Source: Micromonospora thermarum
GTDB lineage: Bacteria; Actinomycetota; Actinomycetes; Mycobacteriales; Micromonosporaceae
DNA length: 64,000 bases
Reading direction: 5' to 3'
NCBI RefSeq assembly: GCF_012034245.1
Contig: NZ_JAATEO010000028.1
Location: forward strand, 1-64,000
A model generated the notes under the pieces. The model saw nothing but the letters and a program-made list of their open reading frames with translations, was not told the origin of the DNA and made no database searches. Below, piece after piece: positions 33,620-40,188 of the stretch; within the stretch, counting starts at the first letter, position 1; the number at the start of each line of letters is the position of its first letter. The position numbers were made by a program, and so were the translations under genes.

Positions 33620-36136
33620 ATGCCGAGCCTGACCCGTGTAGAGGCGACCGCGCGTGCCGCGGTGATTACCGTCGAGTCCTACCAGGTGGACCTCGACCTG
33701 ACCGGCGGCGGCGAGCTGTTCCGCTCGCACGTCACCATCCGGTTCCGGGCGACCCCCGGTGCCGCCACGTTCGCCGAGTGCAAGCCCGCGACCCTGCGGT
33801 CGGCCCGCCTCAACGGCGTCGAGCTCGATCCGGCCACGCTGGACGACAACCGGCTGCCGCTGTCCGACCTCGCCGAGCACAACACGCTGACGGTCGAGGC
33901 CGACATGGCGTACTCGAACACCGGCGCGGGCATGCACCGGTTCGTGGACCCGGCGGACGGCGAGACGTACCTGTACGCGATGTCCTTCCTCGACGACGTG
34001 CAGCGGCTCTTCGCCGCGTTCGACCAGCCCGACCTGAAGGCCCCGGTCACCCTCACGGTCACCGCCCCGGAGCACTGGACGGTCGCCGCCAACGGCGAGC
34101 TGGCCGCCACCCCGCGTCCCGGCCGGTGGGAGTTCGCCCCGACCGCGCCGCTGGCCACGTACTTCGTCTCGCTGATCGCCGGGCCCTGGCACGTGCGGCG
34201 CGACGAGCACGACGGTGTCCCGCTCGGCGTCTTCTGCCGCCGCTCGCTCGCGGACCACCTGGACTCCGACATCGACGAGGTCTTCACCGTCACCAAGCAG
34301 TGCCTGGACCGGTTCCACGAGCTCTTCGCCGAGCGTTACCCGTTCGGCAAGTACGACCAGGCGTTCGTGCCGGAGTTCAACGCCGGCGCCATGGAGAACC
34401 CGGGCCTGGTGACCATTCGCGACGACTACGTCTTCCGTTCGGCCGTCACGGACAGCCAGCGCGAGCTGCGGGCCACCACCATCGCGCACGAGATGGCGCA
34501 CATGTGGTTCGGCGACCTGGTCACCATGCGCTGGTGGGACGACCTGTGGCTGAACGAGTCGTTCGCGGAGTACCTGGGCACGAGGGTGACCGCCGAGGCC
34601 ACCCGCTTCGACCGGGCGTGGACGACGTTCGCCATGCGGCGCAAGGCCTGGGGCTACGCGGCCGACCAGCGCCCGTCCACCCACCCGGTCGCACCGGAGG
34701 AGGTGCGCGACGCCGCCGAGGGCCTGCTCAACTTCGACGGCATCTCGTACGCGAAGGGCGCCAGCGTCCTGCGGCAGCTCGTGGCGTGGCTCGGCGACGA
34801 CGCCTTCCTGGCCGGCCTCAACGCCCACTTCGCGAAGCACCGGTTCGGCAACGCCACCCTGGCCGACCTGCTGGGCAGCCTGTCCGCGGCGAGCGGGCGG
34901 GACCTGACCGGCTGGGCCGACCGGTGGCTGCGCGCGGCGCAGGTCAACACGCTGCGCGCCGAGGTCACCGTCGACGCCGACGGTCGCTACACCGAGGTGG
35001 CGGTGGTGCAGAGCGCCCCCGAGTCCCACCCCCTGCTGCGTCCGCACCGGATCGGCGTCGCCCGGTACGCGGCCGACGGCTCCGTCGCGCACGCCGAGGT
35101 CGACCTGGACCCGGACGCCGACGGCGGCCGGACGGTGCTCGCCGAGCTGGCCGGGGCCCCGGCCGCCCGACTGCTGCTGCCCAACGCCGGTGACCTGACG
35201 TTCGCCAAGATCCGTCTCGACCCGGCCTCGGCGGACGCCGTCCCGCTGGTGCTGCCCGGCCTGGCGGACCCGCTCGCGCGGGCGCTGCTCTGGGGCGAGG
35301 CGCTGGACGTCGCGGCCGACGGGGAGCGACCGGTCGCCGCCCTGGTGGGGCTGATCGCCGCCGCGCTGCCCGCGGAGACCGAGGTGGTGATCGCCGAGGA
35401 CGTGCTCACGTTGAGCCGCTCGCTGGTCGACCGCTATCTCGACCCGCTGGCCCGGGAGGCGGCGCTGGTCCGTGTCGCCGGTGCCTGCCGCCAGCTGCTG
35501 GACACCGCTCCGGCGGGTGGGTCGTTGCAGCTCGCGGCGGCCCGGGGTTGGATCGCCGCGACCACCGACGCCGACCTGCTGACCGGCTGGCTGGCCGGCC
35601 GGGACGTGCCGCCGGGGCTCGCCGTCGACGCCGAACTGCGCTGGGCGGTGCTGGGCCGGCTGGTGGTGCTCGGGGCGGCGGGCCCGGCGGAGATCACCGC
35701 CGAGGCGGCGGCGGACCGGAGCGCCGCCGGCGCCGAGCGGGCCGCCCGCTGCCGTGCCGCGCTGCCCGACCCGGCCGCCAAGCAGGCCGCCTGGGAGATC
35801 GTCGTGGCCGACACCGAACTGTCCAACCGGCTGGTCGAAGCCACGGCCGAGGGCTTCTGGCAGCCGGAGCAGGCCGAGCTGACCAGCCCGTACGTGACGC
35901 GCTACTTCGCGGACATGCCGGCCGCCGCGCAGCGCCGTACGCCCTGGGTGGCGGACCGGATCGCGGCCCTGGCGTTCCCGCGCTACGCCGTCGCGCAGAC
36001 CACCCGGGAGGAGGTCGCGGCGCTGCTCGCCCGCGACGACCTCACGCCCGGTCTGCGCCGGCGCGTGGTCGACGCCGACGACGACCTGCGGCGCGCCCTG
36101 GTCGCCCGCACGGCCGTCGCCGCCGCCGCGGCCTGA
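33620..36136 (+). CDS. pepN: Aminopeptidase N (M1 family)
   Basis: An 838-residue zinc metallopeptidase that removes N-terminal amino acids from peptides in the cytoplasm. The exopeptidase motif GAMEN is at about 255-259, and the zinc site HEMAH is at 290-294 with the third ligand E313 (LWLNESFAEY). The N-terminal beta-sandwich and the C-terminal ERAP1-like helical domain (residues ~530-830) are complete. ATG at 33620 has no obvious SD. The stop is followed by a perfect 14-bp terminator hairpin, so the gene is probably transcribed alone. Confidence 0.97.
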   Translation: MPSLTRVEATARAAVITVESYQVDLDLTGGGELFRSHVTIRFRATPGAATFAECKPATLRSARLNGVELDPATLDDNRLPLSDLAEHNTLTVEADMAYSNTGAGMHRFVDPADGETYLYAMSFLDDVQRLFAAFDQPDLKAPVTLTVTAPEHWTVAANGELAATPRPGRWEFAPTAPLATYFVSLIAGPWHVRRDEHDGVPLGVFCRRSLADHLDSDIDEVFTVTKQCLDRFHELFAERYPFGKYDQAFVPEFNAGAMENPGLVTIRDDYVFRSAVTDSQRELRATTIAHEMAHMWFGDLVTMRWWDDLWLNESFAEYLGTRVTAEATRFDRAWTTFAMRRKAWGYAADQRPSTHPVAPEEVRDAAEGLLNFDGISYAKGASVLRQLVAWLGDDAFLAGLNAHFAKHRFGNATLADLLGSLSAASGRDLTGWADRWLRAAQVNTLRAEVTVDADGRYTEVAVVQSAPESHPLLRPHRIGVARYAADGSVAHAEVDLDPDADGGRTVLAELAGAPAARLLLPNAGDLTFAKIRLDPASADAVPLVLPGLADPLARALLWGEALDVAADGERPVAALVGLIAAALPAETEVVIAEDVLTLSRSLVDRYLDPLAREAALVRVAGACRQLLDTAPAGGSLQLAAARGWIAATTDADLLTGWLAGRDVPPGLAVDAELRWAVLGRLVVLGAAGPAEITAEAAADRSAAGAERAARCRAALPDPAAKQAAWEIVVADTELSNRLVEATAEGFWQPEQAELTSPYVTRYFADMPAAAQRRTPWVADRIAALAFPRYAVAQTTREEVAALLARDDLTPGLRRRVVDADDDLRRALVARTAVAAAAA

Positions 36137-36142
36137 CCGGTC

Positions 36143-36174
36143 CCGGCCGGCGCGGGTCCTCCCGCGCCGGCCGG
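36143..36174 (+). terminator. Terminator after pepN
   Basis: A perfect 14-bp stem (36143-36156 with 36161-36174) with a 4-nt loop tcct begins 7 bases after the pepN stop. Confidence 0.85.
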
Positions 36175-36207
36175 ACGGGCCCAGGGCAGCCGGAGCGGGG
36201 CCCGGCC

Positions 36208-36222
36208 TAGGATCGCGGGGTG
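36208..36222 (+). promoter_or_regulatory. -10 hexamer TAGGAT just before nadD start (leaderless)
   Basis: TAGGAT (36208-36213) is 6 nt upstream of the GTG of nadD and no SD is present, the same arrangement as at valS. Confidence 0.55.
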
Positions 36223-36816
36223 GAGGAAGACATCCGGCGGATCGGGATCATGGGCGGCACCTTCGATCCGATCCACCACGGGCACCTGGTCGCGGCCAGT
36301 GAGGTGGCCGACCGCTTCGGGCTGGACGAGGTCGTCTTCGTTCCCACCGGCCAGCCGTGGCAGAAGGCGGACGAGCCGGTCAGCCCCGCCGAGGACCGCT
36401 ACCTGATGACGGTGATCGCCACCGCCTCCAATCCCCGCTTCCAGGTCAGCCGGGTCGACATCGACCGCGGCGGGCCGACCTACACCGTCGACACGCTGCG
36501 CGACCTGCACGCCGAGTACGGTCCCAAGGTCCAGCTCTTCTTCATCACCGGCGCGGACGCCCTGGCGAAGATCCTGTCCTGGAAGGACCTGGACGAGATC
36601 TTCGAGTTGGCCCATTTCATCGGGGTGACCCGGCCGGGCTTCGTCCTGTCCGACGCTCACCTGCCGGCCGACACGGTGAGCCTGGTGCAGGTGCCGGCGA
36701 TGGCGATCTCGTCGACCGACTGCCGCGAGCGCGTCGCCCGGGGTGAGCCGGTGTGGTACCTGGTCCCCGACGGTGTGGTGCAGTACATCGCCAAGCGGCG
36801 ACTCTATCGGGCGTGA
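36220..36816 (+). CDS. nadD: Nicotinate-nucleotide adenylyltransferase
   Basis: Makes deamido-NAD from nicotinate mononucleotide and ATP. The 198-residue protein has the nucleotidyltransferase motif GGTFDPIHHGH near residues 12-22 and the C-terminal ISSTDCRERV (SxTxxR) that closes over the triphosphate. GTG at 36220 is supported by the leaderless promoter geometry; an internal ATG just before GGTF would drop the first residues. It starts the nadD-rsfS-phosphatase series that is conserved in actinobacteria. Confidence 0.96.
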   Translation: MEEDIRRIGIMGGTFDPIHHGHLVAASEVADRFGLDEVVFVPTGQPWQKADEPVSPAEDRYLMTVIATASNPRFQVSRVDIDRGGPTYTVDTLRDLHAEYGPKVQLFFITGADALAKILSWKDLDEIFELAHFIGVTRPGFVLSDAHLPADTVSLVQVPAMAISSTDCRERVARGEPVWYLVPDGVVQYIAKRRLYRA

Positions 36817-36926
36817 TCTGTCCCGAATGCGGTTGTTCGTGCCCTCGACGCACGGTAACTGACCGGTCGGAACGCGGCCGTGTGTGAGAGGCTTGGAGGG
36901 GTCGCACGGATGATCGAAGGAGAACG

Positions 36927-37328
36927 GTGACAGTTTCCGAACGCGCTCACGAGCTGGCGATGGCCGCCGCGCAGGCCGCCGCCGACAAGAAGGCACAGGA
37001 CATCGTCATCATCGATGTGGGTGACCAGCTCGCCATCACCGACGCGTTCCTGCTCGCCGCCGCCCCCAACGAGCGTCAGGTGCTCGCCATCGTCGACGCG
37101 ATCGAGGAGCGGCTGCTCGAGCTGCCGGAGAAGGCCAAGCCGGTCCGGCGCGAGGGGGAGCGCGGCGGCCGCTGGGTGCTGCTCGACTACGTCGACATCG
37201 TCGTGCACGTCCAGCACACCGAGGAGCGCGAGTTCTACGCCCTCGACCGGCTCTGGAAGGACTGCCCGCAGATCCCGTTCGTCGACCGGGACCTCGCCGC
37301 CGCCGAGTCCGGCGCCGCCGCCGAATGA
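36927..37328 (+). CDS. rsfS: Ribosomal silencing factor RsfS
   Basis: Binds L14 and blocks 30S-50S joining when nutrients fall. The 133-residue protein shows the family landmarks KAQDIVIIDVGDQLAITDAFLLA, the EGERGGRWVLLDYVDIVVHV core and the EEREFYALDRLWKDC helix. GTG at 36927 has AAGGAG (36917-36922) 4 nt upstream. Its stop overlaps the next start (ATGA). Position after nadD is the standard one. Confidence 0.96.
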   Translation: MTVSERAHELAMAAAQAAADKKAQDIVIIDVGDQLAITDAFLLAAAPNERQVLAIVDAIEERLLELPEKAKPVRREGERGGRWVLLDYVDIVVHVQHTEEREFYALDRLWKDCPQIPFVDRDLAAAESGAAAE

Positions 37329-37951
37329 CCCGCCTGATCGTCTGGCGGCACGGCAACACCGACTGGAACGCCACCGGCCGCGTCCAGGGGCAGACCGACG
37401 TCGCGCTGAACGACCTCGGGCGCGAGCAGGCCCGCACCACCGCGCCGCTGCTCGCCGCGCTGCGCCCGGACGCGATCGTCGCGAGCGACCTGCGCCGCGC
37501 CGCGGACACGGCCGCCGCGCTGGCGGCGCTGACCGGGTTGCCGGTCCGGACCGACACGCGGCTGCGCGAGCGGTACTTCGGGCTCTGGCAGGGGCTCGCC
37601 CTCACCGACGCCGCCGAGCGCTACCCGGACGAGTACGCCCGCTGGCGCGCCGGTGACCCCGACCCGGGCGCCGGCATCGAGACGCTGGACGACCTCGGCA
37701 AGCGCGTCGGCGCGGCACTCCAGGACGCCGCCGACGCCGTGCCCGGCGGCACCGTCGTGGTCACCACGCACGGCGGCGGCGCCCGGCAGGGCGTGGGCCA
37801 GCTGCTCGGCTGGGACCACAGCGTCCTGCGGACGGTCGGCTCCCTGCAGAACTGCCACTGGACGGAGCTGCGCCACGACGACGCCCGGGGCTGGCACCTG
37901 CGGGCCCACAACGTCGGGTTCATCTCCGCGCCGGTCGCCGACCCGGTCTGA
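37325..37951 (+). CDS. Histidine phosphatase (GpgP-like, phosphoglycerate-mutase fold)
   Basis: A 208-residue branch-1 histidine phosphatase. The catalytic RHG motif is in WRHGNTDWN (about residues 7-15), R58 and E83-type residues follow (SDLRRAADT, RERYFGLWQG), and the second His is in TTHGGGARQG. In Mycobacterium the gene after rsfS is the glucosyl-3-phosphoglycerate phosphatase gpgP, and order here is the same, so that activity is possible; phosphoglycerate mutase or alpha-ribazole phosphatase functions cannot be excluded. ATG at 37325 overlaps the rsfS stop. Confidence 0.88.
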   Translation: MTRLIVWRHGNTDWNATGRVQGQTDVALNDLGREQARTTAPLLAALRPDAIVASDLRRAADTAAALAALTGLPVRTDTRLRERYFGLWQGLALTDAAERYPDEYARWRAGDPDPGAGIETLDDLGKRVGAALQDAADAVPGGTVVVTTHGGGARQGVGQLLGWDHSVLRTVGSLQNCHWTELRHDDARGWHLRAHNVGFISAPVADPV

Positions 37952-38009
37952 CGCCGACCGGACCGCCACCGTCGTCCCGAGGCGGCGGTCGTCGCTGCGG
38001 CCCGGTCGT

Positions 38010-38029
38010 CCGGACCGGCGATGGTCCGG
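38010..38029 (+). terminator. Hairpin after the histidine phosphatase gene
   Basis: ccggacc (38010-38016) pairs with ggtccgg (38023-38029) around a 6-nt loop. A second 8-bp hairpin (38031-38038 with 38042-38049) follows at once and reaches to 7 nt before the degV -10 hexamer. Confidence 0.55.
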
Positions 38030-38055
38030 CCTCGGCGATCCTCGCCGAGATCGGC

Positions 38056-38070
38056 TAGCGTTCCGGCATG
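38056..38070 (+). promoter_or_regulatory. -10 hexamer TAGCGT just before degV start (leaderless)
   Basis: TAGCGT (38056-38061) lies 6 nt before the ATG of degV, with no SD between. Confidence 0.5.
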
Positions 38071-38934
38071 CCCGTCGCGGTCGTCACCGACTCCACCGCC
38101 TACCTGCCCCCCGAGCCGCTGGCCGCCCACCGGCTGACGGTGGTGCCGTTGACCGTCGTCCTGAACGGCGTGGAGGGGCTGGAAGGGGTGGAGACCTTCC
38201 CCGCCGACGCCACCCGCGCGCTCAGCGGCCGGCGGGTGTCGGTGAGCACCTCCCGACCCGCTCCGGAACAGTTCGCGGCGACGTACCGCCGGCTCCTCGA
38301 CGAGGGCGCCGAGGGGATCGTGTCGGTCCACCTGTCGGCGGAGCTGTCCGGCACCGTCGAGGCCGCCCGGCTGGCCGCCGCCGAACTCGGCGACCGGGTG
38401 GCGGTGGTGGACAGCCGCTCCTGCGGAATGGGGATCGGCTTCCCGGCGGTCGCCGCCGCCGCGGCCGCCGCGGGCGGTGCCGACCTCTCCGGGGTACGCG
38501 ACGCCGCGCAGGACGCCGTCGTCCGGACCACCGTCTTCTTCTACGTCGACACGCTGGAGTTCCTGCGCCGGGGCGGTCGGATCAACGCAGCCTCGGCGCT
38601 GCTCGGCACCGCCCTCTCGGTGAAACCGATCATGCACATGCCGGACGGCGCGATCGTCCTCAAGGACAAGGTACGCACCGCCAGCCGTGGCGTTGCGCGC
38701 CTGGTCGACCTGGCGGTCGAGGCGGCCGGCGACGCGGACGTGGACCTCGCCCTGCACCACCTGGCCGCCCCGCAACGCGCCGAGGCGCTCCGGGAGGCGC
38801 TGACCACCCGGCTCGGCGACCGCCTGCGCGACACGTACGTCTCCGAGGCCGGCGCGGTGGTCGCCGCGCACGCCGGACCGGGCCTGGCCTGCGTGGTCGT
38901 GCACCGCCGCCCACCGGCAGCGACGGCGCGTTGA
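38068..38934 (+). CDS. DegV family fatty-acid-binding protein
   Basis: A 288-residue cytoplasmic protein of the DegV/FakB fold that presents a fatty acid to a kinase or other enzyme. The start VAVVTDSTAYLP and the STSRPAPEQF segment match the first lipid-binding motif; VHLSAELSGTVEAARLAA and FFYVDTLEFLRRGGRI are the other hallmarks. No FakA-type kinase gene is in the window. Compared with Mycobacterium, the gene usually between the phosphatase and degV (octT) is missing here. Confidence 0.94.
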   Translation: MPVAVVTDSTAYLPPEPLAAHRLTVVPLTVVLNGVEGLEGVETFPADATRALSGRRVSVSTSRPAPEQFAATYRRLLDEGAEGIVSVHLSAELSGTVEAARLAAAELGDRVAVVDSRSCGMGIGFPAVAAAAAAAGGADLSGVRDAAQDAVVRTTVFFYVDTLEFLRRGGRINAASALLGTALSVKPIMHMPDGAIVLKDKVRTASRGVARLVDLAVEAAGDADVDLALHHLAAPQRAEALREALTTRLGDRLRDTYVSEAGAVVAAHAGPGLACVVVHRRPPAATAR

Positions 38935-38995
38935 CAATGCTGCGATAGCGCCGGTGCGCTGCCCCGCATACCACACCGGCAGCATGATCAGGGCG

Positions 38996-39022
38996 TTGTC
39001 CACAGTGGCGCCGTTGTCCACA
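38996..39022. promoter_or_regulatory. Two tandem DnaA boxes (TTGTCCACA)
   Basis: Perfect copies of TTGTCCACA, the high-affinity DnaA box of GC-rich actinobacteria, lie at 38996-39004 and 39014-39022, same orientation and 18 bp apart, in the degV-comEA spacer about 55 bases before the comEA start. No other perfect copy was noticed in the window. A role in DnaA titration or transcriptional control is inferred. Confidence 0.7.
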
Positions 39023-39063
39023 GATGCGGAGGTCACGGGCCGCGCTCGCCGCCCGTCGCGGCC

Positions 39064-39078
39064 TAGCCTCACGCCGTG
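39064..39078 (+). promoter_or_regulatory. -10 hexamer TAGCCT just before comEA start (leaderless)
   Basis: TAGCCT (39064-39069) is 6 nt before the GTG of comEA and no SD is visible. The tandem DnaA boxes lie 42-68 bases upstream of it, where bound DnaA could touch polymerase. Confidence 0.5.
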
Positions 39079-40188
39079 TCGTACGACGAGGAGACGGTGG
39101 TACGGGAGCGGCTGCACCGCGTGCTACCGCTGGCGATGGGCGACGGGGACGACTCCGCCGCGCCACACCAGCCTGTCCTCGACGTCCTGCCGGGCGATGG
39201 CATCGGCCGTCAGCCGGCGGATGCCGTCCCCAACCGGCTCCGCGTGGGCGATCCGCCGGTCGCCACGTCGATACACCACGGTGTCGCCGCTTCCCCGGGG
39301 GACACCGCTCACGACGGGACCGGCGTGGAGGGTCTCGCGGCCGGCTCTCGGTCCGGCGTCCGTCCAGGTCGGCCGTGGATCCAGCGCGGACCGCTCGCTG
39401 TCGTCCGGCCGCGCCTCGGCGGGGCGGCGCCGGCGATCTTGACTGATGCGGACGACGCGCCGCCGGTCAGCGACCCGGACGACATGCCTTCTACGACCGC
39501 CGACGACGAGGGATGGACAGCCGACGGGAGCGGCCGGTCGGGGGGTGGCGCCGGCCGGGCGTTGGCGGGGCCGGGGGCGTTCGACCCGGGACGGCGTGGG
39601 GTGCGGGCGCTGGCCGTCGTCGCCGTGCTGGTGGTGCTCTGTGCCGCGTTCTGGGCCTGGCGGTCCCGTCCGCAGGCGGAGCCGGTCACGCCGGTGGTGG
39701 AGACGTCGGCGGTCGCTCCAGCCCCGGCCGGGTCCGAGCCGTCGCCGACGGCCGGTGCGGAGCTGGTGGTGGCGGTCGCCGGGAAGGTCCGCCGGCCGGG
39801 GCTGGTGCGCGTACCGGCCGGTGCCCGGGTCGCCGACGCGGTGCAGGCGGCCGGGGGTGCGCTACCGGGCGTGGACGTCGCCCTGCTCAACCCGGCCCGC
39901 AAGGTCGTCGACGGGGAGCTCATCCTCGTCGGCGTCGCCGCACCGCCCGGCGCGGCACCGTCCGGGCCGCACCTGGGTGCGATGCCCGGGGCGGGCGGCA
40001 AGGTGAACCTGAACACCGCCACGCTGGCGCAGCTCGACGCGCTGCCCGGGGTCGGGCCGGTGCTCGCGCAGCGCATCCTCACCCACCGGGACCAGCAGGG
40101 CGGCTTCCGGTCGGTGAGCGACCTGCGCCAGGTCGACGGCATCGGCGACGCGCGGTACGAGCAGCTCAAGGACCTGGTGACGGTGTGA
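39076..40188 (+). CDS. comEA: ComEA-family DNA-binding competence protein
   Basis: A 370-residue protein. Residues 1-165 are a poorly conserved cytoplasmic region, followed by one transmembrane helix (about 175-195, LAVVAVLVVLCAAFWAW), an SLBB domain (ELVVAVAGKVRRPGLVRVPAGARVADAV) and a C-terminal helix-hairpin-helix pair (KVNLNTATLAQLDALPGVGPVLAQRI and VDGIGDARYEQLKDLV) that binds DNA outside the membrane. It would hand DNA to ComEC, whose GTG overlaps its stop (GTGA). The long N-terminus is unusual for ComEA; the GTG at 39076 is used because of the promoter geometry, but a later start near the transmembrane helix is possible. Confidence 0.9.
   Translation: MSYDEETVVRERLHRVLPLAMGDGDDSAAPHQPVLDVLPGDGIGRQPADAVPNRLRVGDPPVATSIHHGVAASPGDTAHDGTGVEGLAAGSRSGVRPGRPWIQRGPLAVVRPRLGGAAPAILTDADDAPPVSDPDDMPSTTADDEGWTADGSGRSGGGAGRALAGPGAFDPGRRGVRALAVVAVLVVLCAAFWAWRSRPQAEPVTPVVETSAVAPAPAGSEPSPTAGAELVVAVAGKVRRPGLVRVPAGARVADAVQAAGGALPGVDVALLNPARKVVDGELILVGVAAPPGAAPSGPHLGAMPGAGGKVNLNTATLAQLDALPGVGPVLAQRILTHRDQQGGFRSVSDLRQVDGIGDARYEQLKDLVTV

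Noticed and set aside
39430..39450. gatcttgac near 39435 as a fourth palindrome copy
   Set aside because: Only one partial arm is present, it lies inside comEA, and no complementary arm occurs within 60 bases.
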